The notes: generated by a model not told the origin, from the sequence alone. Shown: positions 18,254 to 27,838, numbered from the stretch's first letter. The stretch is 64,000 bases of DNA from Mycobacterium sp. (GCA_021732005.1 JAKFVT010000033.1:389199-453198), one strand, 5' to 3'. A program made the numbers and translations.

Positions 18254-20608
18254 CTCGGCGTTGCGCGTCGGCGGCAGCGACTGCAGGAACCTGCCGGCGA
18301 CGTCGTCCCACGAGGCCTCCTCGACGAGGCTTTCCGCGCCGGCCTTACCCATCGATGCCGCCAGCTCGGCATCGGTCAGCAGCCTAATCATGGCTTCCGC
18401 GAGCGCATCCGGATTTTCCGGTGCGACGAGGAGGCCGGAGATCTCGTCCCGGACGACCGCGGGGATATCGCCGACGCGTGTCGCGACGACCGGCCGGCGC
18501 ATCGTGAAGGCCAGGTGGGCGACACCGGATTGCGAACTGCGTTTGTACGGCAGCACGACACAGCGGGCCCGGGCGAAATAGCCGGCCACGTCGGCCACCG
18601 CCACGTAACCCGTCTGCAGGCTGATGCCGGGCAGGGCCGCGACTTGTGCACGCAGCGCGGCCTCATCGATATCGGCGCTGAGCGCACCAGCGATCACCAG
18701 TTCGGCGTCGGGCACGGCCGCCCGGACCGTCGGCCACGCCTGGCACAGCGTGTCGATGCCCTTGTAGGCCGTGATGGTGCCGAACGAAAGGGCCACCGGG
18801 CCTGTTGTTTCCGCGCCGGGAATCGCGCCGGCACCCAAAGTGAAGATTCCTTCGTCGCCGTGCGGTATGACATGTACCGGCGCCGCGACCGGCCAGGTCT
18901 CCAGGAGGATGCGTTTGGCCGATTCGCCGAGTACGAACACGGTGTCGAGCGCGGCGTAGGCCGGGGCCAGCGCGCGCTCGGTGGTGCTCGATGTTTTGTA
19001 CATGCCGTCCTGCCCGGGCTGTTCGACCAGCGGGCGTGGCTCGTGGGCCACCAGCGCCAGCACCGTCTCGGGGAGGAGTCGGCGCGCGGCCCGCACCCCC
19101 CAGCCGTCGATCGGGAACCGCCATGCCGACCAGACGACGACGTCGGGGCGGGCCCGCAGCAGGTAGGCCAACAGGACGGCCCACGCCGCGGTGTGCTGCC
19201 CGGCGCGAAGCACGCGGCGAGCTTTGCGCCACCACGCCGGAGCGTCCGCCCCTGCGGTCGGATGCCAGGTGGGCAGAATGCTGCGCACGCGGCAGTCCGG
19301 TTCACGGGAGTCCACTTCCGGGGCGGGGCCGGTCACCAATTCGACGCTCGCCCCAGCCCGAGCCAGTGCCTCACCCAACTGCAGGGCGAACTGGTACAGC
19401 CCGCCCGACGGCGGGAACTCCACCAGAACGATGCGGCACCGAACGCCGTTGCCGCGCAGCACTTTCCGGTACAGCTCGCCCAGGTTCCGCACCCAGACAG
19501 CGGCGCTGAACAGCGTCTCGTAGCGCTCTCTCGTCGCCGCCCGGGTCGCCGCCAAGGCGTGAGCATCCGACCCGATGGTCGCCGCCAGGTCGGCCATGGC
19601 GGCGCACAGTGCGGCCGGCTGCCCCGGCTCCACCAGCACCCCGCAACCGGGTCCGACGATGTCGGGAATGCCGCCGACGCGGGTCGCCACAATCGGCCGT
19701 TCGCCGGCCAGCGCTGAGATCAGCGCCGTCGGCAGCGCGTCCTCCAGGGAGGGCTGAACCACGAAATCGGCTGCGGCGATCAGGTCGGCGATGTCGTTGC
19801 GGAACCCGAGCAGCCGGATCCGCTGCGACAGAATCGGATCGGCGTTCACCGTCGACCGAATCTCCTCGAAGAGCGGCCCGTCGCCGGCCATCGCGACCAC
19901 CAACGGGCTGTCGGCGGACAGCAGGCGCACCGCGTCGAGAAGATCGGCGTGCCCCTTCTCCGGACGCATCAGGCTCGCGCTCACCGCCAGCACCCCACCG
20001 TCGGGCACCCCGAGTTCGGCGCGGATCTGCTCCCGATCGCGGGTCACCTGTGGTTCGACGATGCCGTTGGGTAACACCACGATCGGGGCTGTCGCGCCGG
20101 CATACTCTGCGTACCAGGCTCGTTGGGCGCTGGACAGCGCGATCACCGCGCTGGACAGGAACCGGCGGCCCACCACCGCGGCCTTGACACGCAGCCGGTG
20201 CATTCGCGACGTCGCGATGTCGATCACATGCAGCGTCGACACCGACGGCACCCCCGCCAGCCGGGCAGCCAGACCACCGACCAGATCGGCATGCTTGAGA
20301 TGGGTGTGCACGATGTCGACGTGGTCCTCGCGAAACAACTTGGCGAGCTTCCTGATCGCGGTGGGATCGTAGCGGCCAGAGTGCATCTCGTGGACGATGG
20401 CGCCCTGCTCCCGCAACAGCGGAACGACGCGGTTGTCGACCTCACCGTCGGCGACGGCATCGGAGAGTCCGACCACGACAAGACGGATTCCGGCCGACGG
20501 CGCGGCCCGGGCGAGCTCCACGAGCACCGCCTCGGCTCCCCCGGCGCCGAGCGAGTGGATCACGTGAGCCACCGTCAGCGGCGAGCGGGTGTCCTCAGGT
20601 GCGCTCAT
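18242..20608 (-). CDS. Tandem double glycosyltransferase (GT4 + GT4-like)
   Basis: A 788-residue protein containing two full glycosyltransferases. Residues 1 to about 385 form one GT-B enzyme, with SLGAGGAEAVLVEL at the start, HTHLKHADLVGG, and the donor-site PSLEDALPTALISALA. Residues from about 388 form a second, starting RCRIVLVEFPPSGGLYQFA, with IPHGDEG, SFGTITAYKGIDTL and PYKRSSQSGVAHLAF. No stop or frameshift separates them. Each half has the size of a normal GT4 enzyme, so two successive sugars may be added by one polypeptide. The ATG at 20608 overlaps the upstream glycosyltransferase by 14 bases. Last gene of the minus-strand operon. Confidence 0.85.
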   Translation of the reverse strand: MSAPEDTRSPLTVAHVIHSLGAGGAEAVLVELARAAPSAGIRLVVVGLSDAVADGEVDNRVVPLLREQGAIVHEMHSGRYDPTAIRKLAKLFREDHVDIVHTHLKHADLVGGLAARLAGVPSVSTLHVIDIATSRMHRLRVKAAVVGRRFLSSAVIALSSAQRAWYAEYAGATAPIVVLPNGIVEPQVTRDREQIRAELGVPDGGVLAVSASLMRPEKGHADLLDAVRLLSADSPLVVAMAGDGPLFEEIRSTVNADPILSQRIRLLGFRNDIADLIAAADFVVQPSLEDALPTALISALAGERPIVATRVGGIPDIVGPGCGVLVEPGQPAALCAAMADLAATIGSDAHALAATRAATRERYETLFSAAVWVRNLGELYRKVLRGNGVRCRIVLVEFPPSGGLYQFALQLGEALARAGASVELVTGPAPEVDSREPDCRVRSILPTWHPTAGADAPAWWRKARRVLRAGQHTAAWAVLLAYLLRARPDVVVWSAWRFPIDGWGVRAARRLLPETVLALVAHEPRPLVEQPGQDGMYKTSSTTERALAPAYAALDTVFVLGESAKRILLETWPVAAPVHVIPHGDEGIFTLGAGAIPGAETTGPVALSFGTITAYKGIDTLCQAWPTVRAAVPDAELVIAGALSADIDEAALRAQVAALPGISLQTGYVAVADVAGYFARARCVVLPYKRSSQSGVAHLAFTMRRPVVATRVGDIPAVVRDEISGLLVAPENPDALAEAMIRLLTDAELAASMGKAGAESLVEEASWDDVAGRFLQSLPPTRNAELDV

Positions 20609-21722
20609 CGATGACCTCCCGGTAGAGCTCCTCGAGCCGGGTGACCCACGTGCGCATCGAATACTTCTCCTCGGCCTGAATCCGTCCGGCCGCACCGAAT
20701 TGGGCTGCCAGATCCGGGTTCCCGATGACCTCTGTCAGCGCCTCGGTCAGAGCGGGCACATCACGCAACGGCACCAGCCGGCCGGTCACCCCGTCGATGA
20801 CGATCTCGCGGGTGCCGCCGGCATCGGAAGCGACGACCGGCAGACCACTGGCGCCGGCCTCGATGAGCGCCGTCGGAAGGGCTTCGTCGACGGACGCCGA
20901 CACCACCCCGTCGACGGTACGAAGAATCTCCGGCACATCCTCGCGACGACCGAGAAGCTGGATCGAATTCTCCAGCCCGGCTTCGGCCACCGCGGTCTCG
21001 ATGTCACCCCGGCTCGGGCCGTCGCCGATGATCAGCAGCGTCGCGTCAGGGTACACGTCGACCACACCAGCCCACGCCCGGACGAGGTCGAGATGATTCT
21101 TGTCGGGGCGCAGTGCTGCGACCATCGCCCACACCGGCCGCTCTGTCGAACGTGGGCCGTGGTCAGCGGTGTACCGGTTGATGTCCACCCCATTGGGGAT
21201 TGCCCGCCACGTCCATCGGGCCGGGCCGTGCAGGCGAGCGTATTGGTCGAACGCATGCTGGGAGACCAGCACCAGCCGGCCCAAGCGGGCCGGAATCCGC
21301 ACCGACATGTGCTCTTTGACCCATTCACCACGGCTGGTGTGCGGCTGCGGGCTCAGGTGCAGGGTCGCGACGACGGGCTTACCCACCAATCGGGCCGCCA
21401 GGGGAACCAGGATCGCGGAATAGCCCAGATGGGCATGGACGACGTCGACGTTCGCTTCCCGCAGGGTCCGCACGAGTCGGACGAATCCTCTGGGATCCAA
21501 CAGTTTCCGCACCGAGATGTAGGTGGGATTCAGACGCGCGTCGGCGAGCCTGTTGAACAGGGCGTTGCGGCCACTGGTCTGCGGCGCGAGGCTGGCCACC
21601 GACGCCTGCAGCGTCAGCGGTTCGAACCGGCCGAGTTCGGCTATCAGGTTCTCGGCACCGCCGAAGTTGTACGAATCCAGGATCATCAACACCCGCAACG
21701 GGGTTCGGTCGGCGTGCGTCAC
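20595..21722 (-). CDS. Glycosyltransferase family 4
   Basis: A 375-residue GT-B glycosyltransferase. Landmarks are NFGGAENLIAEL near the N-terminus, VVHAHLGYSAI, IPNGVDINRY, VAALRPDKNHLDL and the donor-binding SVDEALPTALIEAGASGLPVV. It should transfer a sugar from an activated nucleotide to the lipid-linked repeat unit at the cytoplasmic membrane face. The GTG at 21722 overlaps the flippase stop by four bases; an upstream extension of 112 residues is antisense-like and rejected. Confidence 0.85.
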   Translation of the reverse strand: MTHADRTPLRVLMILDSYNFGGAENLIAELGRFEPLTLQASVASLAPQTSGRNALFNRLADARLNPTYISVRKLLDPRGFVRLVRTLREANVDVVHAHLGYSAILVPLAARLVGKPVVATLHLSPQPHTSRGEWVKEHMSVRIPARLGRLVLVSQHAFDQYARLHGPARWTWRAIPNGVDINRYTADHGPRSTERPVWAMVAALRPDKNHLDLVRAWAGVVDVYPDATLLIIGDGPSRGDIETAVAEAGLENSIQLLGRREDVPEILRTVDGVVSASVDEALPTALIEAGASGLPVVASDAGGTREIVIDGVTGRLVPLRDVPALTEALTEVIGNPDLAAQFGAAGRIQAEEKYSMRTWVTRLEELYREVIDERT

Positions 21723-23236
21723 CGGGATCCCCCGAGCACTCTGCGGGCCACGCCCGCGCCGGCGTCGTACAGCTGGCGCGCCGTCAACCGCAAACCGACG
21801 ACGTAGGTCAGCAGACCGGCCGGGACGGCGATCAGAAGCACCACCGGGGCAGGCAGACCATCGGTCAGCCACGTCATCGCGAGCATCACCGCGCCCATCG
21901 CGACCGCTGCGGGCAGCGGACGCACCACGGCAATACCTAGTTCGCGCAATCCGATTCCTGCCACCCGGCGCACCAGCACCGTGTTCACCGTGAACATCAC
22001 CGACTCGACCGCGAGCAGCATCACGCCCACCAGGACGATGCTGTGGCCCGCCGCCCACCAGACCGGGCCGACCATCAACGCGAGCCGTCCCGTACCGGTC
22101 GCGATGAGCAGAGCCGGCCGGCCCATGGCCTTGAACACATCACCGGCGTGCCAGGAGACCGAGAACAGCAGGGCGTAGATTGCCAGCACCACCAGTACCG
22201 GTGCGGCTCCGGCATATTCGGGGCCATACAAGGTGCCGATCACCGCGGGTGCCGCCGCGGCCAGCGCGACGCTGATGGGCGCGCTCAACGCCATTGTCGC
22301 GGCGATGACTTCCAAATAGTGGCCACCGAGTCGGTCACGGTCGTGCTGCAGTCTGGACAGCGCACTGAACAGCACGTCGCTGATGACGCTGCAGAGGGCG
22401 AGCACCAGCAGGTCCGGGAGCCGGTAGGCCAGGGTGTAGAGGCCCAATTGCTCATCGCCACGACGCATTCCGATGAACAGGTAGTCCATGTTGAACATCG
22501 CGAAGCTCAGCAGGGAGACGCCGGTGAGCGCCGTTCCGTACCGAACGAGACCCTTGGCCTGCTGGCGGTCGAATCCGAACACGACGGGAGTTCGGGCCAC
22601 CCACCAGTACAGGACCGTCAGCACGACGGTCCCGGCAAGCTGCCCGTAGACGAGGCTCCAGACGCCGTGGCCCTGCGCGGCCAACACGATCGTGAGCGTG
22701 GCCTTGACGACCGAACCGAGAAACTCGGGCCAAATACGTTGCCGGAAGTCGAGATCGCGCCGCAACCTGGCCGCGGGAATCGCGCTGAGCGCGGAGATGG
22801 TCAACCCGATCGCCAGGACGCGGATCAACGGTGTCAATCCCGGCTGATGCAGGATCTCGGCCCCCAGCGGCGCCGTGACCGCGAGTAGCCCGCCGGCCAC
22901 CACGCCGAAGATCACCGTGAGGGTCAAACCGGTGGGCGCGAGTCGCTCCCATTTTCCCGGGCTCTGCACCAGCGCGGCCCCGACCCCGAGGTCCTTCATG
23001 TAGTCGAAGAGGTTGACCACCAGCAGTGCGAGGGTGAACAGACCGAAGTCGGCCGGATCGAGCAGCCGGGCTGCGACGATCGTCATGATCAGGGTCGAGC
23101 TCTTGCTCAACCCGAAAACCAGGTAGTTCCAGGCAGCTTGACGCCCTGTGGCGGGAGTTGCCCCGGGCTCGGCCGGTGGCTGCTCCTCGGCGCGATCCCG
23201 ATTTTCGCCGTCTACATTCCGGTGCTCAGGCGCCAC
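21719..23236 (-). CDS. Oligosaccharide flippase (Wzx-like)
   Basis: A 505-residue polytopic protein of the MATE/MOP-exporter polysaccharide-transporter group. About 12-14 hydrophobic helices follow a polar N-terminus. The first helices carry the family pattern FGLSKSSTLIMTIVAARLLDPADFGLFTLA, broken here as FGLSKSSTLI then RLLDPADFG. It would flip the undecaprenyl- or decaprenyl-linked repeat unit across the membrane. The start is a GTG. It lies 22 bases after the FkbM methyltransferase and is coupled to the downstream glycosyltransferase. Confidence 0.88.
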   Translation of the reverse strand: MAPEHRNVDGENRDRAEEQPPAEPGATPATGRQAAWNYLVFGLSKSSTLIMTIVAARLLDPADFGLFTLALLVVNLFDYMKDLGVGAALVQSPGKWERLAPTGLTLTVIFGVVAGGLLAVTAPLGAEILHQPGLTPLIRVLAIGLTISALSAIPAARLRRDLDFRQRIWPEFLGSVVKATLTIVLAAQGHGVWSLVYGQLAGTVVLTVLYWWVARTPVVFGFDRQQAKGLVRYGTALTGVSLLSFAMFNMDYLFIGMRRGDEQLGLYTLAYRLPDLLVLALCSVISDVLFSALSRLQHDRDRLGGHYLEVIAATMALSAPISVALAAAAPAVIGTLYGPEYAGAAPVLVVLAIYALLFSVSWHAGDVFKAMGRPALLIATGTGRLALMVGPVWWAAGHSIVLVGVMLLAVESVMFTVNTVLVRRVAGIGLRELGIAVVRPLPAAVAMGAVMLAMTWLTDGLPAPVVLLIAVPAGLLTYVVGLRLTARQLYDAGAGVARRVLGGSR

Positions 23237-23258
23237 CCGCGCGTTCCCCCGACCCGTC

Positions 23259-24116
23259 TCAGCGCGACGCGAAAAGATAGTCGGCCGCCCAGGGCCGCGG
23301 ATCGCCCGGTCGCGCGGTCACGGTGAATCCGGCCTCGATCAGCAGGGCGCGCACCGCGTCCTTGGTTCGGTAGGAGTCGTCACCGGTCTCCTCGGCCAGG
23401 AAGTCATGGCAACCGATGGCGGCGTGCCGCACGATGGGCAGCACGTCCTTGGCACCGCGCAGCGCGGGCAGTTCGGCGCCTTCGATGTTCATCTTCAGGA
23501 AGTCGATGCGGTCGAGGTTCAGCTGGGACACCAGGTCGGGGATCGTGAGTGCGCGAACCTCCACTCCGTCAGCACCGATCTTGTTCTCCAGGTACTCGTC
23601 GGCCTGGAGGTCGCTGATGTACACCGGCCTGTTGGTGTCCATAACCGCGGCGTGGAACAACGTGACGTTGCGCAGACCGTTCAGCTCGCGGACCCGTTCG
23701 AGGCGGGCATACGTCGCGGGGTGAGCCTCCACGGCGATCACCATGCCGGCATCACCGACGATTCTGGAGAACGGCAGGACCTCGGTCCCGATCCCGGCAC
23801 CGATGTCGAGGACGACGTCGCCCGCGCCGAGCGAATACCGGTGCAGGAACATGTCTTGGGCGGCTTCGGCACATTGCTCGGCGCTCATGCCGCCGCCGTT
23901 GCGGAGGTCGGACATCAGCATCGAGCCGGCTCGGGTCCGCTTGAGCCAGTCACCGGTCGGTGCGTCGTAGGTGATCCACGCGCGCTCGTCGCCCAGCACG
24001 GTCCGCGCCGACGCGGCGACGCCAAGCAGCCAGCGAGTCGGAGGCCGATTTAGTGCCCCATACGCTGCGTGCTTGATGTTCATCCGTGCACGATATCCCG
24101 AAGAAGTCACCGTCAT
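23259..24116 (-). CDS. FkbM family methyltransferase
   Basis: A 285-residue SAM-dependent methyltransferase. The SAM loop is VVLDIGAGIGTEVLPF, followed by VIAVEAHPATYARL and the family signature DFLKMNIEGAELPALRGA. FkbM enzymes O-methylate sugars or polyketides, so this one probably caps or decorates the polysaccharide. The ATG at 24116 overlaps the upstream stop (ATGA); a second ATG at 24083 is also possible. Confidence 0.85.
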   Translation of the reverse strand: MTVTSSGYRARMNIKHAAYGALNRPPTRWLLGVAASARTVLGDERAWITYDAPTGDWLKRTRAGSMLMSDLRNGGGMSAEQCAEAAQDMFLHRYSLGAGDVVLDIGAGIGTEVLPFSRIVGDAGMVIAVEAHPATYARLERVRELNGLRNVTLFHAAVMDTNRPVYISDLQADEYLENKIGADGVEVRALTIPDLVSQLNLDRIDFLKMNIEGAELPALRGAKDVLPIVRHAAIGCHDFLAEETGDDSYRTKDAVRALLIEAGFTVTARPGDPRPWAADYLFASR

Positions 24117-25054
24117 CCCAACACTCGTAGCTTCTCCCACGGAACGCGTTCCATCGCGTCGTAGTCCCAACGGAACCCCGCGTCCTGATAGGTCTTGCCC
24201 GGCGTGCCTGCCGCCGCCGAGCGGTCCAGTTCGAAGCTGACGCTCAGCGGCGCGCCACCGACATCGACGACGTAGCCGCCGTAGCGCTGCATGGCGGTGG
24301 CCACGGCGCGCTCGCCCTTGCTGAGCCCGAGTGCGTGCAGATCCAAGCCGGGGTCCAGCTGCAGTCGCGCTCCCTCCGGGATGCAGTCAGGCCGCCCGGA
24401 GGTGCCGTCGGCTTTGATCGCAGGCGGACGAAATGTCTTGCAGGCGTTGCTGGTCTGCAGAGCCAAGGCATGAGGAATGTTCCCCGCGGCGATCTCGTCG
24501 ACGCGGATCACCCCGGCGAGCCGCGATGCGCCGGAGCCGGTCGACGATCCACCCCACCCGGACCCCGACAGGCTGTTCACCGCCCCCCATTCCGATGACC
24601 ACCGATCGCCGTGCTTGGCGGCACGCCAGAACTCGTAGACCTTGGACGACGACTCATCCACGACGACCATCGCGCCGTCGGATCCCGAATTCGGTGCGGC
24701 CTCAGGCGGAATCGGCACCGAAACTTCGCTGAACGGGCAGGCACCCCAGTCATCACCGGTGCACATCACCGAATGACCGGACCGGTCGGCCGGTGCCTGG
24801 TAGATCGGGATGCCGAACTCCACCATATTTGCGTGCAGTGCGCGCTCGGACTGGATCCCGGCGATCATCGCCGCGCTGTTGGGGTCGATCGATGGCTTCG
24901 ATGGAATCTGTTGTCGCCAGGGACTATCCGCGGCGAACGGTGTGTGAAAGGCAGTGGGGGCCGGTTTCGAACAGCCGGTGGCGCCCACCCACAGCACCGC
25001 GGTCGCGGCCGCGACGGCGGTCAGCACTCGTCCGATTCTGCGGTTCCGGTTCAT
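24113..25054 (-). CDS. Exported, possibly lipidated protein of the polysaccharide operon
   Basis: A 313-residue secreted protein. The N-terminus has two Arg clusters, a hydrophobic core (about residues 10-26) and a Cys at 28 in GATGC, a weak lipobox because -3 is Ala. The mature part contains MVVVDESSSKVYEFW, a Gly/Ser-rich GSGWGGSST stretch, IPHALALQTSN and PEGARLQLDP. The last two recur in secreted actinobacterial proteins of unknown function, some near polysaccharide genes. A carbohydrate-active role (lyase, hydrolase or binding) is plausible but unproven. It is coupled by ATGA overlaps on both sides. Confidence 0.65.
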   Translation of the reverse strand: MNRNRRIGRVLTAVAAATAVLWVGATGCSKPAPTAFHTPFAADSPWRQQIPSKPSIDPNSAAMIAGIQSERALHANMVEFGIPIYQAPADRSGHSVMCTGDDWGACPFSEVSVPIPPEAAPNSGSDGAMVVVDESSSKVYEFWRAAKHGDRWSSEWGAVNSLSGSGWGGSSTGSGASRLAGVIRVDEIAAGNIPHALALQTSNACKTFRPPAIKADGTSGRPDCIPEGARLQLDPGLDLHALGLSKGERAVATAMQRYGGYVVDVGGAPLSVSFELDRSAAAGTPGKTYQDAGFRWDYDAMERVPWEKLRVLG

Positions 25055-27054
25055 CCTGAACTGATGGTCGTCAACTCACGGATCGGCGGGGGAGCTTCCG
25101 GGCGCCGCCGTCTGGCGGTGACCGAGGACAGCGTCAGGCCGGTCACCAGACCCGCGGCCACGCCCAGACCGATTCCGGCGATCACCGTCGACCGGTCCCG
25201 TACCCGCGTGAGCTGCATGCTGCCGATCCCCTGCAGCACATACTGGTTGAAGCCGACGGAGTCACTGAGCCGGTTCCCCGCCTGGGCGACGGCTACCTGC
25301 AACTCGTCGCGAGCCTGGGCAGCGGTGTCGGCTTCGGCCGTGAACACCAGAAGGCCGCGCACCGAGTCGGCGTCGATCGACACCGGTGACTTCTCCTCGC
25401 GCAGAACGACCGCGAAGGTGGGCAACAGTTCCATCCGGGACCGGATATCGAGTGCGTACGCATACCACCCGTCGGTCGGAATGGCCGGAGTCAGGGTCGC
25501 GCGTTGAACGGCCTGCACCTTCGGCAAGCCGGTCGCCGCGAGATACGCCCAGAAAACCGCGAATCCCACGATGCCGGCCATCAGCCAGACACCCGCGGCA
25601 CGCCAGAACTTTCGTAACACCTCGGCCGGCATCGGCCAGGCCGGCGCGACTGCGGCCACCATCGCCAGCACGACGGCGAAGGTGCGGAAGTACGCCAGGT
25701 GCAGCCAAGCGCTGGACACCGACCACCCGATGATCGCTGCGATCAGGGCTGCTACCAAGACTCGGTCCGACGACCGCGGCAGCGCGGTGTTCCGCAGCGC
25801 GAGCACGGCCAGGAATCCGACGACCATCACCACCCAACCGGTGATGCCGAGAAGCCCGGATTCCGCAGCCAACGACAGATAGGTGTTGTGCGCCCCGTCG
25901 GGCGCTTCCAGCTGAGCGGTCGCCACCCGCCCGGCGAAGTTGAACACCTGGCCCGGGAAGGTGCCGGGACCGAAGCCGAAAAGCGGTCGCTCGTCCCACA
26001 TCATCCCGGCTTGCTGCTGGGCGGCCAGCCGGCCGAGCAAGGACGGATCGATGTGGCCGCTGTCCTGGCCCTGGCTGATTTCGGAGAACATCTTCTGAAG
26101 CCGGTTGCCGACACCGGGAACCAATACCAGCCCGAATGCGAGCGGCAGGCTCACCAATCCCCATCGGCGCACCGGGCGCTCGCACACCAGGAACCACACC
26201 ACCATCGCGATCGCGGCGGACAGGAAGGTGCCGCGCGACTGGGTCAGGTAGATACCGGCCAGCAAGGCCGCGATGGAAAAGCCCCATGCGACGGCGACCA
26301 GCCGCTGCGATGCCCTCAACGAACGGGTCAGCAAGGCCGCCGCCATCGGCAGCCCCATGATCAGGTGACGCCCCCAGAAGTTGGAGTCCGGCAGCGGGCC
26401 ACCGTACCGCAGCGTGGTCACGTCTTCGCCGGAAGATGTTGTGACGATGGAGAATCCGCCGAACGACGTCGATCCGCCATAGCCCACCTGGTTGATCACC
26501 GTCAGCACCGACAATGCGACCAGCACCACCACGATCAGGGCGGCAACGAGCCACGGCCGCCCTGTCATCTGGGTGAGGATCAAGACGATCAGCAGGAAAG
26601 CCAGATCGATCGCGGTGCGGCGCAGAGATGCCAGCGACACCGCAGCGTCGACGCTCCCGACGACCGAAACCAGTTGCGTGGCAAGGAATATCCCGGCCAG
26701 GCCAGCGCAGATCGCGGTCCAGACATTGAGCCGGCCGCGGAGTTCAGGATCACGAAGGGCCAGCCCGATGGTGACCACCCCGAGCAGCATCGACGCCTGG
26801 AACACCGGGATGCGGCCGTACTGGTCGAGCACTCCGGACAGGTTGCTGAGTTCGATGACGACGATTACAGCCAGTGCGAATACCGGTCTGCGCGCGGCGA
26901 AGACCAAACCAAGGCCGCCGACCGTGGCGGCCAGCAGGAGCAGCGGATTGCGCGACCCGAACATGACGATCGCGCCGAAGGTCGCGGCCCCGGCGACCAA
27001 GGCCATCGCCGCGTATTCGCCGGGGGACGGCGCGGATCGGATCAGCCCGGTCAT
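25051..27054 (-). CDS. Wzy/O-antigen-ligase-type polymerase with Wzz-like C-terminal region
   Basis: A 667-residue polytopic protein. About eleven hydrophobic helices fill residues 10-480, with the Wzy_C loop containing AHNTYLSLAAESGLLG near 388. A further membrane helix (about 484-508) leads into an exported region of about 110 residues. This region contains GLLVFTAEADTAAQARDELQ (about 567-586) and ends in a last helix near 623-645, a layout like a Wzz co-polymerase. The adjacent small Wzz-like protein has a comparable block. It should polymerise repeat units outside the membrane. ATG at 27054 overlaps the upstream stop (ATGA). Confidence 0.82.
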   Translation of the reverse strand: MTGLIRSAPSPGEYAAMALVAGAATFGAIVMFGSRNPLLLLAATVGGLGLVFAARRPVFALAVIVVIELSNLSGVLDQYGRIPVFQASMLLGVVTIGLALRDPELRGRLNVWTAICAGLAGIFLATQLVSVVGSVDAAVSLASLRRTAIDLAFLLIVLILTQMTGRPWLVAALIVVVLVALSVLTVINQVGYGGSTSFGGFSIVTTSSGEDVTTLRYGGPLPDSNFWGRHLIMGLPMAAALLTRSLRASQRLVAVAWGFSIAALLAGIYLTQSRGTFLSAAIAMVVWFLVCERPVRRWGLVSLPLAFGLVLVPGVGNRLQKMFSEISQGQDSGHIDPSLLGRLAAQQQAGMMWDERPLFGFGPGTFPGQVFNFAGRVATAQLEAPDGAHNTYLSLAAESGLLGITGWVVMVVGFLAVLALRNTALPRSSDRVLVAALIAAIIGWSVSSAWLHLAYFRTFAVVLAMVAAVAPAWPMPAEVLRKFWRAAGVWLMAGIVGFAVFWAYLAATGLPKVQAVQRATLTPAIPTDGWYAYALDIRSRMELLPTFAVVLREEKSPVSIDADSVRGLLVFTAEADTAAQARDELQVAVAQAGNRLSDSVGFNQYVLQGIGSMQLTRVRDRSTVIAGIGLGVAAGLVTGLTLSSVTARRRRPEAPPPIRELTTISSG

Positions 27055-27695
27055 AACCGGGGTAGCACCGCTTCGTCGATCGGACGGGTGTCGTCGTCGA
27101 ACGAGCGGGCGCCGGTGGCCGGGGCCGCGCCACGTCGTTGGCGGGCTCGGAGTGTCAGCCACCCGACACCACCGCCGATCAGCAGGCCGCCCAGCGCACC
27201 CGCCGCCGCGACCTGCGTCCGGCCCGGGATGGGAACCGGCGCAGCACTACCTTCCTGCGGCCACAGCACCTTCACCGCGTACGGCGCGGTCATCTGGGTG
27301 ACCTCCGGGGTGGCCTTGGTCAACACGTCGTTCAACGCCGCCTCGGCAGCAGCCGCCGAACCGGCCTCGGTCGTCACCGTGAGGATTGTGGTGTCCGGCA
27401 GCGCGGCCGCCGTGAGCGACAACTCGCTCTGGGGGACTTTCGCGGCGTTGGCGGCCGACGGCATCCAGCGCTGGTCGTTGTAGAGCACCGCCGCGGTGCG
27501 GCTGATCTGACCCCGGGTGAGCACCTCCCAGAACGGCGATGCCTCCCCGATCGTCAGGTCAGGTGCGGGGAGCAGCGCGACGCGTGCCGTGGCCTGGTAG
27601 CGGTGCGGGTGGGGGGCCAGGAGGAATCCGAGCGCGGTGCCGAGGAGTGCGCCGATCACTGCGAAGGCCGCGATGGTCACGCGGTACTTGGCCAT
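27051..27695 (-). CDS. Wzz-like polysaccharide co-polymerase (no kinase domain)
   Basis: A 214-residue protein with an N-terminal helix (about 8-28), an exported middle region starting YQATARVALLPAP, and a second helix (about 165-187) preceded by a Pro-containing segment. This is the layout of chain-length regulators. It has no Walker motifs and no Tyr-rich tail, so there is no BY-kinase. It has a good AAGGAAG ribosome binding site and is the first gene of the seven-gene minus-strand operon. It probably sets polymer length with the Wzy protein downstream. Confidence 0.75.
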   Translation of the reverse strand: MAKYRVTIAAFAVIGALLGTALGFLLAPHPHRYQATARVALLPAPDLTIGEASPFWEVLTRGQISRTAAVLYNDQRWMPSAANAAKVPQSELSLTAAALPDTTILTVTTEAGSAAAAEAALNDVLTKATPEVTQMTAPYAVKVLWPQEGSAAPVPIPGRTQVAAAGALGGLLIGGGVGWLTLRARQRRGAAPATGARSFDDDTRPIDEAVLPRL

Positions 27696-27838
27696 GGTTC
27701 TTCCTTACGCGTTTCGTGTGCGACCGATCCGTGCTGCTGTGCAGCTTAATAGCGAAGTCAGTATCGGTGACGACACAAGCACTTCGTACCAGCAGGACCC
27801 ATTGTGGCAAATTATCTCAGATTAGCTAACATCACTCG
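27696..27838. promoter_or_regulatory. Divergent promoter region of the polysaccharide locus
   Basis: A 143-base, AT-richer gap between the divergent Wzz-like and glycosyltransferase genes. On the plus strand TAACAT (27827-27832) is six bases before the GTG at 27839, so that transcript is predicted to be leaderless. The minus-strand promoter was not resolved. Confidence 0.5.

Noticed and set aside
20609..20695. 29-residue N-terminal extension of the double glycosyltransferase
   Set aside because: Arg/Ser-rich, overlaps the upstream gene by about 100 bases; the ATG at 20608 begins a normal GT-B N-terminus.
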